Positions 1 to 10,544 of a stretch of 64,000 nucleotides of DNA are shown piece by piece (within the stretch, counting starts at the first letter, position 1; every line of letters starts with the position of its first letter). The translations under genes were made by a program, and so were the position numbers. The notes beneath the pieces were generated by a model, which did not search any database, had not been told where the DNA came from, and saw only the letters and a program-made list of their open reading frames with translations. Source of the DNA: Bryopsis sp. KO-2023 (Eukaryota; Chlorophyta; Ulvophyceae; Bryopsidales; Bryopsidaceae); the NCBI GenBank assembly GCA_030272585.1, contig BSYQ01000002.1, positions 6,944,001-7,008,000 on the forward strand, written 5' to 3'.

Positions 1-222
1 AGGCAAAAAATGCCCAGATTTTAGTTATTTGTCGATAATAAGAAAATTTTTGTAGTTCTTGGAGCATTTCTTGCGTTGCAGAGAATGTATTCGATCATTT
101 TTCGACAAGGTAATTTTGTGGTCTCCTGCCAGTCTTTCTTGGAGCTGCATATTCTGGTTCGGAGTATTTGTTCTTTCCTGTACGTAACTTTTTTTTAACT
201 ACTTTTTTCTTTGGAGTAACAG

Positions 223-772
223 GATATAAGGCAACCTCTCCTTCACGCTGCTGTGCAGAATGACGTCCAAATGGTCAAGGTAAAAAAAGTTCCATCCGCT
301 CTCCCCCATCTCCTTGTTTCTTGTTTTTCTTTGTACTAATCCACTCGGAGGTTTAGGCTCTGGCCTGGAATGTCTTGAACTGTTTTTGGTAGGTTTCTTG
401 TTTTGATCGCACCAGTCATGTTGTGTTTCATATGCTTCAATCTTGTTGATTGTCTAACGTGACACTGACGTGAAATCCTTAGGCGTTAATAGCCATGGGT
501 TTTGATGTAAATATTCGTGACTCCCACGCATACAACACTGCATTACATCACGCAACTTCGGTTGGCAGCCTGGAAATGACCAAGGCCTTGCTCGACGCTG
601 GTAATTTTGCTTCCTTGAATATATTTGTATATATGTATTTTTCGAACTTCCCCCCAATGCAAGGACTGTAACATTCTGACACTACGACATTTGATTTTAT
701 TATATCTGTACAGACAGATTGTTCACTTCAACAACTGCCATCTTCCAACTGATTTTTGAATTATATTTGTAA
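223..772 (+). CDS. Ankyrin-repeat protein, partial (internal and possibly last exons)
   Basis: Two exons are clear. Exon 223-279 follows an AACAG acceptor and reads DIRQPLLHAAVQNDVQMVK, with the ankyrin PLLHAA helix signature. A GT donor stands at 280. Exon 483-600 follows CCTTAG in the same phase. It gives ALIAMGFDVNIRDS, then NTALHHATSVGSLEM and TKALLDAG, which is a textbook ankyrin repeat (G-DVN-RD, TALHHA, GS-E, LLDAG). It ends at a GT donor (601) in phase 1. A weak candidate last exon, 714-772, follows TACAG, keeps phase and ends in TAA. The start lies outside the window. Ankyrin repeats are protein-binding scaffolds, so no specific partner can be named. The fold is secure; the last exon is a guess. 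Confidence 0.75.
325..410 (+). repeat. Short dispersed repeat R3, copy 1
   Basis: Core AGGCTCTGGCCTGGAATGTC, then TTGAACTGTTTTTGGT. It lies inside the intron between the two ankyrin exons. Confidence 0.6.
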
Positions 773-1194
773 GGTTTATCTAAACAAAGGTTATTTTCAA
801 CTTTCGTTTTTTAATTGATTGTATTGTATCGTTTTTTTGGTCATTTTTGCATTTTTCTTTCCATGGGCAAGAAAGTTGAGAAATGACTTTGCCAATTATC
901 CTGTGAGCTATATCAACTCAAAACTTTCCCAACGAACAAAAGACGCTTTGGTCGAGCTGTTGAGATGAATACCCTCAAGACTCTATAGTGCCGTGTTGTT
1001 AAAACGTTTTTTAATGCAATTGTTTGGGGATGTTTCTGGAGACTACCTCCTCAGGCGAATTGTAATCTATCGATTTTTGAATGAGAGAGCTGTGCGTGTG
1101 ACGTTCTCATTTGTGCGAAGTCAAAACAAACAAAAGATAAAGAAAGTTAATTTACACCAAAGGTGCGACACATATCTGTGTCTTGTTTGTTTGA
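773..1194. other. Non-coding stretch, nothing recognised
   Basis: AT-rich sequence with T-runs. Open frames here are short and lack any family signature. Confidence 0.5.
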
Positions 1195-1600
1195 GGTTGA
1201 TGGTGCTCTGCCTGGAACTCTTTTTCCTTCCTCCAGGGTTTTGCACCTATAACATTACACCACCTAGGAAACAAAATCGGCAAAGTATCTCTTGGAGACC
1301 CTCCAGAGATACCCCCCCCCCCCAAAGCTGGAAAGTATACCCTGGCTGCATAGTGTTGATTGAGTGTGAGAAATCAGTGTAGGAAGACTTTCTGTTTTTT
1401 AAGGTCCCTGCAATGAGATTAGGGCTAGGTGAACGAGGAGGGAATTTTCCCAGGACTTTTAATTAACCGATTGACGGGTGGGGAACATCCTGAGAGAATT
1501 TCGATCTCAATTAACAGGGGATGCATACTTTCGCCCTCTGTTGAGGGGGGAAAAGAGAAAAAAAATCGTCCGAGAACACAAATATCCAGAATTCTGGTTA
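1195..1600 (+). repeat. Dispersed repeat R1, copy 1
   Basis: This block matches 53,775-54,090 in the same orientation and 57,766-58,040 reversed. Shared landmarks in order are a TTTTTCC-CTCCAGGGTT start, a C-run of about 10, the core AGTGTTGATTGAGTGTGAGA, AAGGTCCCTGCAATGAGATT, then a CCCAGGACTTTTAATT box. Open frames across it do not agree between copies, so it is probably a non-coding transposon remnant. A (CA)n microsatellite follows at 1,627-1,648. Confidence 0.7.
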
Positions 1601-1659
1601 GAACCGCCGCCCCCGTGCCTCCCCCAACACACACACACACACACACAGCTTATCATCTG

Positions 1660-2440
1660 AAATGATATCAATCATCAGAAGAACCAAAACCTCTAAACAC
1701 CCTACCCCAAAGTAACACTTTTTTTAACACAAAGAAAGTCAACATCCACGATCTGAGGAGTCGAAAAAACTAGGCGTCTTGTTTCAGAGCTCTTTTCCGA
1801 AATTCTTGAATCGCTGAACGCAGACAAGGATACCCGCGGGAATTCTGTGGATAATCCGCGTTGCTCATCGAGCAGGCACTCGTTGTCAGATGTAAGCCAT
1901 CCTCGTCGAAGGCGAACCATGACATCGATGTCGAATGCGCCCAGCGCGACGTGCGACGTGCGCGAATATATATGATTTGTCATGAATGCGATCGTGACAA
2001 GACGACAGATTGCCAGCGTTTTTGAGTGCACTGACCATGCTACTCTTCCTTCAAGGGCGGAAGAAGAAATCAAAGGAGATATTGGATTTGTTTTGCCTGC
2101 AGATTTTCTTTTCTTTCCCCGCCTGAACTTCACGGAAAACCAACTCAATTTTCTTCGCTTCAATCTTTACTCCTGTTTGTTTCTACTCCTTCTCTGAGTT
2201 TCTGCCAACGCACATTGGTGCCCTCCTGTTCACGACTGTGATGTCCGTGACAGGTGAAGCGTACATATATTTTTCTTCTTTTTTTCGCTGCAGAAAAAAG
2301 AGAGGGGCGCAGTGGCCCCCAGGCCAGTTTGGTTTTGGCTGTGAAATGGATACAAAATATATTGGAAAAACTCATAATCTTATTTTGTTGGCAGCCGTGC
2401 ATATGCCAGGCGCAGACACGGCAGTCAAAGACGCGGAGTA
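1660..2440. other. Non-coding stretch, nothing recognised
   Basis: Overlapping open frames on both strands up to about 155 codons have no recognisable domain and no paralogue in the window. I see no supported gene. Confidence 0.4.
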
Positions 2441-3138
2441 AAGTTGCCAAAACCTGAAACGCCAGGAAGTTCCTGGCAGGACCTATTTCAAACAAAACTG
2501 CCAGGGGGCTCTGTCGAAAGGAGGAGTAGGCATCGAATCGAAAATTTACTCCTCTTTCCTGAATTGAAAAACACTGTGACGTCGTGTGGCATCCTATCAC
2601 AGTAGGGAATAGATTCTTCTTTTTCAAAAAAAAATTGAAAGAGGGTTTTCTTTTTTCTGCGTCTTAGATCGTACAAAGGAAAAAAGAGAACGATGAGGCC
2701 CACGATATATTTCATCCTGTTGTATTTTCGCCCTCTTCGAATTTTTTAGGCAAAGAGAAAAGTAAGCACTGGCGGAATGCTCGACACTGATGAGAAAGTG
2801 ATTAACTGTGAGTGGTGAGACACACTTAGTGGGCGTCTGGATGATTGAGACTTAACTTAATCATTGTGGAGGCAGGTCAGGGGTGAGAAAACTCTTGGAG
2901 AGCTTTTCAAGAAAGAGTCATAATTTTTGACTTCTGTTAAATATTAAAGATTAAAGTAAGCCGACTACTTGTGTTTTCTCAAATCACCGAGACTTCAAAT
3001 GTTGGAAAAAAAAGTGTACACGAGATCTGTAATTGGTGAATAAACAGCTGAGAGAAATCCAAAAGAGGACTCCTCTTTAGAATTGCACCTCCCAAACACG
3101 CGCGTGATTTCATGAAATTGTATCAAAGAAGAGAATGC

Positions 3139-4185
3139 TCATAATCCCTTGGAAAAATCCCACTCCCAGATCATCCCACAATCGCCGACGGCCACCAACT
3201 TTTCATCATCAACCCATAACCCTTCTATCGTTTCAAACTGCTCCCTATAATACGGACAATCTAAAGTCCGCACACACTTGCCGTTTGTTGTATCCCATAT
3301 TTTAATTGTACCATCATAAGATCCTGTGAACATCCGACCTTCTTTAACGACAACAGAGATCACAATATCTATATGACTTTCAAAAGCTTGCACGTAATTA
3401 CCGCTTTCAAAGTCCCATGAGCGAATGTTACCGTCCCATGCTCCACAAAAGATGAATCCATTAAACACATCCATTGAACATGCTCCGAATTTTTGTCCAG
3501 GAATCACTCTTAGGCAAGCATTATCAGCTAAGTTCCATATGCGAATTGTCTCATCATCTGACCCACTCATCAAGAGATTGCATGATTGGGGCAAGACACA
3601 AAAAACATTTCCTTCATGGCCTTGCAAGGATCCAATTTGCTTCAACACCCTTTTTCGCCAAATTTGAATATCCCCAAATTCGCCCCCAACGGCCACGTTG
3701 TCGCCAAGATCCGCAATCGAGCAGATACCACAGCCAGAAATTGAGACGCGAAAAAGCCTCTTCGCTCTGGAAATATCCCATCCACTTAGATCACCTCTGT
3801 CATTTCCAATCACAAGCATTCCATCCATGAAAGAGAGACTTAACACGAGTCCAATCTCCTCACGATCAAAAACAATTTTTTTTTTTTGGAAATCAAACAC
3901 CTTGAACCTTTCGTCACCACCCAAGGCAATCGAATCCTTCATCTTGGCACAACAGAATGTAGGAAAATCATTTTCGCCTTTGTGAATCATGGGCTCTATT
4001 GGATCATACAACCATGCACGCTCCAAACCGATTTTCCTTTTCAAGTCTGACGACTCCTTTGTAACTTCTCGCCAAGAGGTGGCCACACAGGAGCATCTAG
4101 CAAGTGATCGAGCAGGAATTCTTCGCAAAATGTCGACCAGGATATCTTTGGGTAACTCCCATTCGACCGGCACAGAGCCGCTCAT
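3139..4185 (-). CDS. F-box/WD40-repeat protein, type A, copy 1
   Basis: Expected to be a substrate receptor of an SCF ubiquitin ligase: the F-box binds Skp1 and the WD40 propeller binds the target. The product is 348 aa. The F-box is at residues 5-45 (EWELPKDILVDIL, then ARCSCVATSW). About six or seven WD blades follow, the clearest ending GSDDETIRIWNL, GNIRSWDFESG, GSYDGTIKIWDT and GMIWEWDFSKGL. I chose the ATG at 4,185 because both paralogues start at the same point (MSD...EWDLP); an in-frame ATG 11 codons upstream is less likely. It is a single exon with no intron in the coding region. Paralogues are at 20,273-21,322 and 27,215-28,264. It sits inside SD-A. Confidence 0.9.
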   Translation of the reverse strand: MSGSVPVEWELPKDILVDILRRIPARSLARCSCVATSWREVTKESSDLKRKIGLERAWLYDPIEPMIHKGENDFPTFCCAKMKDSIALGGDERFKVFDFQKKKIVFDREEIGLVLSLSFMDGMLVIGNDRGDLSGWDISRAKRLFRVSISGCGICSIADLGDNVAVGGEFGDIQIWRKRVLKQIGSLQGHEGNVFCVLPQSCNLLMSGSDDETIRIWNLADNACLRVIPGQKFGACSMDVFNGFIFCGAWDGNIRSWDFESGNYVQAFESHIDIVISVVVKEGRMFTGSYDGTIKIWDTTNGKCVRTLDCPYYREQFETIEGLWVDDEKLVAVGDCGMIWEWDFSKGL

Positions 4186-4639
4186 GGATGCGCCCATTCG
4201 ATTCCTAAAAACGATCAAACAATGATTGCTCTGCTCTAGTGAAAGCGATGCTCTCCATCGACGAGTATGCCCGTCTTTTCAAGAGAAAAAAGAGCTCTGG
4301 GCACGCCCAGCACCAACAAAGACAAAACAAGTCCATCCAAACCACAGGCAGCGTTGCCGAGAAATCACAAGGGGAACTGAGAGACTGGCGAGAAAAAATA
4401 GAAAAACATTGGTCGAACGTCTAGACCACACCCTTGCTTGTGGACCAAACTTTCAGTCCAAGTCACCCACTTTGCACTTGTCAAATCGTCCTCCTCGCAA
4501 AACCTGAAAACAGCGCAAGCGAAAAACCTATGCCGAAGAGGTAACGCCGAGCGAACCCACCTGCATGCGGTAGTCCGATATCGAAAAAGTCTCTGGAACA
4601 GGGACTTCATCGTTCGAAAAGCTGTTTGTGGGCTATGAT

Positions 4640-6300
4640 CACAGCTCTTTTCAACTGCGGCGGTGGTGTTGTCGGATTGATCGACGTCGATGATTCAAGT
4701 TGACAAAGGGTCGAGGTCAACTTTTTCTGGAGTGAGTGGAAGACTGATGATGTACTTTCCTTTCCTTTCAGTTGACCCCACTTTTTTGAGAGTTTCTTTG
4801 GAGTGGGGTAAATGCCGCCAAGACGCAACATCGGTGCATTCGGCCTGATGTTGGCTTGTTTTTTTTCACGCGCGCACTGGGAGGTTCTGACTCTAGCGCC
4901 AACAAATATTTCTACTGACAGGACGTCGGTATTACAAACTGCCTCTCAGATATGAGGCGATTGGGACGACGCCATCCAAGGGTTGCTGGACTTAGAGTGC
5001 GACTGTTTCCTGAGAACACAGTACGACAGAGCTGCGCCCCCTCTAGCCGCTCGCGAAGGGGCTTGCCAGCTGGCTGGAAATATGATGAACCTGGGGTGCG
5101 ATGTTTGAACGAAAAATTGCTGTAAAAGGAGTGTTGGGACCTGGCCTTGAATATGAGTCATGGATCTTTTTCCATATGTGGTGAAAACGTAGGTAGAGGC
5201 CATGACTGACCCCTCCTCTTCTGGAGATGAAGAGGTTCAATGCATTGATGGTAAGCAATTAGTGATAACCTCTTTTTGCCACTCTGCTCCTGGATCGATT
5301 TTTCACTTGCACAAATAAAGATCAAATAAACGTCTTTTTCTTTTTTTTTTCTTGGATACAACAGAAAATTAAAATTTACAAAAGTGACCAGCCCTCCTAC
5401 CAATTTTGGTCCGTGGAACCGAAAAGAAAAACTCCCTTTGAAATCTGAAAGCAATGATGTGGCCTGGATTGACCTGACTTATCACCCCACCATAAATTCT
5501 ACCTGCCAAGAAATCCAGCATTGTGGAAAATCGATTTTGAATGGAACAACTCAGAGCCCCCCTCTCCCCCCCCCCCCCCTTTTCATCTATATCATAGAAG
5601 TAGCACCTGCATTTCCGACCACTGTCGATTCGATGCAGGTGGATGTGAATTTTGTTTTGATAATCTTAAAAGTCAAGTAGTGGGGACCTGAATATGCTCT
5701 TCTAGTTTTTGATGATGGGGGCAAAAAGAAACGAAAAGAAAAAAGAGAACAGCTGGACTCTCTGATGCTACGGGCTGCCCTTAGCGTGGAACAGCAACAA
5801 CAGGAGCCCCGTCCCAAAAAGAGATCAGGAATACCCAGAGGGCTTGCTAGGTCAGGTTAGTTTCCACCCATCCATCTGCTTAGAAAACAAAAAGAAAAAG
5901 AAAGAGAACAGAAAAGATAAGCCAGCCCTCTAAGGGGAAGGCTTCCTTTTGGATGGGGGAAAAATGAGCAAAAACAATTGCAGAAAAGCATCGCCCATTT
6001 CTCTTCTTTTTTGGTGGGTCAGTGACCCACAAATAATCAACAGCTGGTCCTGTAATAGAATTTCATAGAATATCTTTTTTAACCTTAAATTGCTCAGGAT
6101 TCTGCGTTGGGTTGTAGACAGGTGTCGTCACATCGGATAAAATTTTCGCCATTCTGGATGCTATGATCCAGAACAAGGTGAGGGAAAAAGGAAGTTGAAG
6201 AACGAGTAATAAAGAAGCTTCGTTCATATTTTGAGGAAAAAGATTACAGGGATTCCTTGTGGGCAAGGCTTTTTTCCTTCTCGAAGTATATATTTTTTTA
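4640..6300. other. Non-coding upstream half of SD-A
   Basis: No supported gene. The sequence is alignable by eye to 28,680-30,300 but frames are not conserved between the copies. A C-run lies at about 5,566-5,579. Confidence 0.5.
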
Positions 6301-6408
6301 ATTCATGCTTGCAAGCTACTTTCACTCCTATGTGTCCCAGTGGCCCCTTAAAAGGGAATCTTTCAAAATAAAAAGGAGCCCAAATGTATCAGAGTCGCTG
6401 GAATTGTT

Positions 6409-7149
6409 TTGTGTCTTGCATTTGGGGGAGCTGCAGTTAAATTCTTTGTGCAGAGGGTTGACCAGAAAAAATTTCCAGGGAGCTGCAAGGACACTCGAGG
6501 GATCACTCGAGTCCTTTTTTCCACTCAGTTCCACGCTATTAAAAGTAATGGTAGATACCACAAAACAACGCCGCCGCGACCACCGCTGCAGGCAAATGAA
6601 AAAGCTCTGATTTGTGTGGAAAATGAGGGACACAATAATGATGTGCTTTGCGCCGGCGGATTTTCGATATCTTTGGCTTGTTGGCCCTATCTCATAACTC
6701 ACGCATATGTTGCACAACCGCCTTGTACCTGCCACAACGACCGACTGCAGTTGTATTTGTGCGTGAAATGTCTTTGGTATTCACAAACGCGTCCAGGCGT
6801 TCCACTACAGAGAAAAACAGCAAATTGCAGTCCTGAACCCGTGAAAAACCCTGTCAGCAATGGCTCAAATCAGATACCTGCCGAAATGTTCTTCGTGCCT
6901 CACGCTGAGAAGTCACAGAGGGAAGAGGTTGACGCTGGAATGTCGGCGCTCTGCGACGACTTCTCTCAGTTGTTGAACAGGCGTGAAAAACAATGCTAAA
7001 GTCAAGTCAAACATAACATGTGCCGCTTTTGCTCTAAACGACGAGTTTGAGTCGTTTGGGGATCAGTTCCCTGAAGAGTGCGCAGCAGTACAGCCGGGCA
7101 AACCGAGGTGGCTTTTCGATAACAAGGACAGAAACATCAGGACAACGGT
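6409..7149 (+). other. Possible exons of an unidentified gene
   Basis: An open frame (6,409-6,999) ends in a plausible stretch (EMFFVPHAEKSQREEVDAG, then DDFSQLLNRREKQC). A second exon-like block starts after an AACAG acceptor near 6,979. It reads VKNNAKVKSNITCAAFALND and later PGKPRWLFDNKDRNIRTT before a GTGAGA donor at about 7,150. I do not recognise the protein and cannot join the blocks with certainty. They may be exons of one gene or chance frames. Confidence 0.25.
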
Positions 7150-7319
7150 GAGAATGGGGTGAAGAATGCTGTTTCCAGTTATCGGTTGCGGTGCTCGTTT
7201 GACCAAAAGTTTTTTAACTGTTGTTACCGTGCAGCTGACAGGCTACGCTTTTGAAAAATGACGTGGAGAGGGACATACTTCCCCCTACCGCGAATCGGGC
7301 GCTGGAGAATTAAGGTATC

Positions 7320-7465
7320 AACGACTCGATACCCAATCACCACCCACCTACTTTTCCAAACAGCTTGGAGAAGCTGATTTGGCTGCGCCCAACAGTCTGA
7401 CGGCTGGTTTGGACCGGGGACGGATGTGAAGACGTCGGAGAGCCGCTCGACGCGCGGCTACTGAA
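7320..7465 (+). repeat. SINE-like repeat R2, short fragment
   Basis: Carries two pieces of the R2 unit out of their usual order. ACCCAATCACCACCCACCTAC is a 3'-part landmark; CGGCTGGTTTGGACCGGGGA with GACGTCGGAGAGCCGCTCGA belongs to the 5' part. Compare 37,735-38,556 and 48,640-49,394. Confidence 0.7.
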
Positions 7466-8190
7466 AGTCTCTCTAGAAAAAGAGATGAAGATGTGTTTCC
7501 CTTTTTGAGTGCAGATTAGGGGATGGTCACTATGACTGTCTTGGGGAGACGTTCGATTGAATCAATCTTCACATTGTTTAGGGGTTGTTTCTGAGTTTTT
7601 GTGTGTTTGTGTGCTTGTTTGTTTTTCTTGTTGATAGGAATGATTGCTGAAGATCAAGTGAAAAGCCCGACAATCAATACAATATTGCCTCTCACGAAAA
7701 TTTAATTGTTGCAAACTAACATACCAACTGTTGTGTTCTCCATCGTCTATTCGATGCTAAAAAGAATAGATTAAAAAGAAAGAAAAAAAACAGAATTTAT
7801 CCACCAGGCGAAAATCATTCAAACAAAAAGAAAACAGAAAGTAGAAGAAGAGAGCAAGGGTTGGGTCAACCTCTCCACGTGCACATCACTCTTTCAAGAA
7901 CGTGTTATCAAAAACACTCAACAACAAAAGAAACACTTCTTATTTCAAAGAGCATATTGACCACAGGGTCAAGCCACCACCACTTTCTCCACACAAGAAA
8001 ATCAGTTGTGGTCTTCCCTTACACCAGCGTGTCCAATTTCCTTCTTGAAGTAAATATTTCTTCACCCTGCATTTTTCTCTATCTTTCTTTGAGGAGACAC
8101 AATAGGATGTCCAAACACACCAAGACCTTTTCCTCTTGAATGATAGTTGTTTTGCATACACAAATAATTGAAAAGCGTTTTAACAACAAA
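7466..8190. other. Non-coding stretch, nothing recognised
   Basis: AT-rich spacer between the R2 fragment and the 3' end of the next F-box/WD40 gene. Frames are short and without signature. Confidence 0.5.
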
Positions 8191-8192
8191 GA

Positions 8193-9266
8193 TCAAAACT
8201 TCTCGTTTGTTTTAAAGCAAGAGTGGGCAAGAAAGTCCCACACCAAGATTTTCCTATCTTGCCTAACAACAATAAGCTTATCCTCCGTCAAGCAAAAACG
8301 TATCAGTGTACCTCCCACGTAAAACTTTTTCAGATAACGATCCTCCTCAGATGTGCCACAAACCACCACCACTTCCATGGGGTCTCTCGAATGGTGTGCA
8401 AACTTGCTTTTGCTCAAGGATACAAAAAACAACGCGTCAATGTTCATCATAACTCGTAAAGGCTCTATGGTTTCTCGAACCCATATCCGGAGGGTATGAT
8501 CCATAGAGCTACTTAAGATCATTTTCTCGTTCACATCAACGTATAGAATAGCACGAGAGTGCCCTTTCCTTGTTGCCACACAAGCGCAAGAGGCCAAGCT
8601 CCATACCACGAGATGCCCATGACCCATTCCACATATCAACACATGCGCTTCCTCATCAAAAGCTGCGCAAAATATATCAGATCGAAGTCGTCCCCGCCCA
8701 CCCTCACTCAAAACCTTTGCACGAGTCCAATCCATCTTGCTCCATAGCTCCAGACGCCCCAACCCCCCCCCACCAAGCGCCACGTACTCTCCAACATCCA
8801 CGACCATATGGACAGGGAAACCGAGATTTAGAGACGCCATTTTTTTTAACTCGGGTATTTTAAAAACTTCCAAACTTCCGTCCCCATCCTTGCACAGAAG
8901 CATTCCACTGATCAAAAACAAACGACCGGTGCTCAGATTGGCATCGTCTCTGGTGAAGACCTCGCTAGTTTCAACGTTCACCAACGTAATGTTTTCGCCT
9001 TGCAGAATCGCAATCGTCTCGCCCCGCATGACACACCTATCAATCCTTTCACCCTTGGTGAGTTCGATACACTTTGGCACAACTCTGCCACATCGCCAAG
9101 CTCTCTCGAGGCCTACTTTTCTAGCGAAACGGTCTTCCTTGGTGGCATCGTTCCAAGCCGTAGCAACGCAGGAGCACCTAGCCAGTGTCCTTGGGGAGAA
9201 CCCCTCGAAAATCCGACCCAGAACGCCGTTTGGCAGCTCCCACTGGACACTCACGTAATCACTCAT
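8193..9266 (-). CDS. F-box/WD40-repeat protein, type C
   Basis: A 357-aa product, likely an SCF substrate receptor. The F-box is at about residues 6-45 (VQWELPNGVLGRIF, then LARCSCVATAWND). A basic/aromatic linker ending KVGLERAW is shared with types A and D. WD blades follow, e.g. GMGHGHLVVWSLASC, HSRAILYVDVNEKMILSSS and DHTLRIWVRET, with a final DRKILVWDF. I chose the ATG at 9,266 (MSDYVSVQWEL) by homology with the other family starts; another ATG lies 14 codons upstream. It is divergent from types A and B, with no close paralogue in the window, and seems to be a single coding exon. Confidence 0.88.
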   Translation of the reverse strand: MSDYVSVQWELPNGVLGRIFEGFSPRTLARCSCVATAWNDATKEDRFARKVGLERAWRCGRVVPKCIELTKGERIDRCVMRGETIAILQGENITLVNVETSEVFTRDDANLSTGRLFLISGMLLCKDGDGSLEVFKIPELKKMASLNLGFPVHMVVDVGEYVALGGGGLGRLELWSKMDWTRAKVLSEGGRGRLRSDIFCAAFDEEAHVLICGMGHGHLVVWSLASCACVATRKGHSRAILYVDVNEKMILSSSMDHTLRIWVRETIEPLRVMMNIDALFFVSLSKSKFAHHSRDPMEVVVVCGTSEEDRYLKKFYVGGTLIRFCLTEDKLIVVRQDRKILVWDFLAHSCFKTNEKF

Positions 9267-9900
9267 TTTTCTTTGAAAACCCAACACTCCAAGAAAAAAC
9301 CCAGGCAACGTTTTGTCCCCACGCTGACCTCCACCTTTCAGGCACCCACTTGCTGTTCTTTTCGCGTCAAGAAAGAGCGGACAAATCTGTTGGACACTCC
9401 CGCTACGAGCAGCACCAAAATCGCAGCCTGGAACAACAATTTTCGGAAAGAGAAGCGAGCCGGGTCACAGGTGAGGATTCGATTCTCCAGATATAAAAGG
9501 AAAGTAAAGCGATGAGCTGCAGAGCGATGCCTTTTGTGTGACAACTTCTGGTTGGTCCTTGGGGTGATGGTGGTAATTTTCTCCAATGCGAGGAACTTTT
9601 GAGAGATCTCCCTGAACACGAAAACGAAGCTGCTCGTCAGCATGACTCATCGCAATTTTGACCCAGGGATGCTGGTTCCTGAGAAAATAAAACCGAAGAA
9701 AGATAAAAACAAAGAAAGAAAGAAAGAAAGAAACAAACAAACGTCAAAATACATTGTGGAAAAAAGCAAGGAGTCTACTGGTTTGAAAATTGATAGGGCA
9801 AAAAAGAGTGATCCGGACCTCCCTTTCTGAGGTTTCAACTTATTTCATCGAAGTTCGTTTCATCAACGTCCATTCCAGATTGCTGTTTTTGTGTTTGAGT
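9267..9900. other. Upstream region of type C F-box gene; microsatellite
   Basis: Holds an (AAAG)n tract at about 9,713-9,733. Open frames on both strands are short and overlapping. Nothing else is recognised. Confidence 0.4.
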
Positions 9901-9979
9901 TAAGCTTTGCATTCATGGCGAACCGTGTTTGTCGCTTCTATTTGGCGTAGGCGCGCAAGCAACAGACTTCGAGAAGGCG

Positions 9980-10186
9980 CTACCACACTTGGCCGTCCAG
10001 ACTCCATCTTCGCACAGCCGAACGGCATTCATATGCTGTGCCCTCCTGCGAATCGTACGATATTGTACGGGTGATCTGAACCCTGGCAGTATCCACGATG
10101 CTGCTGCTGCTCCTGCTGGTTCCGTGCAGAGTACCACCTTGGTATGCCGCCGTGAAGTCCTTTAAGGACTTCACCAGATAAGTCAC
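9980..10186 (-). pseudogene. Small conserved gene X, frameshifted copy
   Basis: Related to the intact 70-aa frame at 22,372-22,584. The first part matches: MTYLVKSLKDFTAAYQGGTL against MTQLVKSFKDFSAAYQGSTL, and TISYDSQ in both. After the shared SYDSQ a deletion of about 10 bp relative to the other copy shifts the frame, and the matching tail (DGVW) is found in the next frame. The family is unknown to me. It is divergent from the F-box gene at 10,545 and may share a promoter with it (about 10,187-10,400). Whether the altered frame is still used is not visible. Confidence 0.5.
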
Positions 10187-10400
10187 ACTTGTTCGTCACG
10201 CGGAGCCAATTGGAAGCGCTCGTCCAAGTTTAAGCGCCGCTCAGCTACTCCAGTGCTGTGAACTTGTTTTCTTGTGATAACTATTCGATGCGGTTCCTAC
10301 CCTTGATTCGATTCCTTTTCTGCTCCGACTCGAACGGAACGACGTTTGTTGCAGGTAATGTTAGCACTGCCCTCTAGCTAAGATTTGGTCTTCGATCTGT
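10187..10400. promoter_or_regulatory. Shared upstream region between gene X and type B F-box gene
   Basis: A block with landmarks ACTTGTTCGTCACGCG, CCAAGTTTAAGCG and GCTCAGCTACTCCA-TGCTG is repeated at 24,018-24,190, also ahead of a type B F-box gene, and reversed at 22,265-22,371, ahead of gene X alone. The fact that it stays with whichever gene survives suggests a two-way promoter. No TATA box is evident. The role is inferred from position only. Confidence 0.45.
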
Positions 10401-10544
10401 TGTGGACAAAAAAATGAAAATGTCGCATGGTCGCACAGCACCGATAGCTCCGATTTCTCATTTGGTCAGGGTTGGATTTTTGTTGTCGCTTTGTGTGCAG
10501 AGTGGAGCAAGTGCCTTGTTATCAGTAAACACGACGAGTTTTAC

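Larger units (their letters stand above)
2450..6410 (-). repeat. Segmental duplication SD-A, copy 1 (carries the first F-box/WD40 gene)
   Basis: Flanks and gene match 26,570-30,410 in the same orientation. The first part also matches 19,900-22,280 reversed. Landmarks downstream of the gene are CATCGAATCGAAAATTTACT and CCGACTACTTGTGTTTT. Landmarks upstream are ACAGCTCTTTTCA, GGTGGATGTGAATTT, the GGTCAGTGACCCACAAA box near 6,017 and a GCTTGCAAG box near 6,308. The non-coding parts hold many indels while the gene stays open, so the copies are not new but the gene frame has been kept. Confidence 0.75.

Noticed and set aside
2160-2627. 155-codon minus-strand frame
   Set aside because: No signature, and overlapping frames on both strands are equally long.
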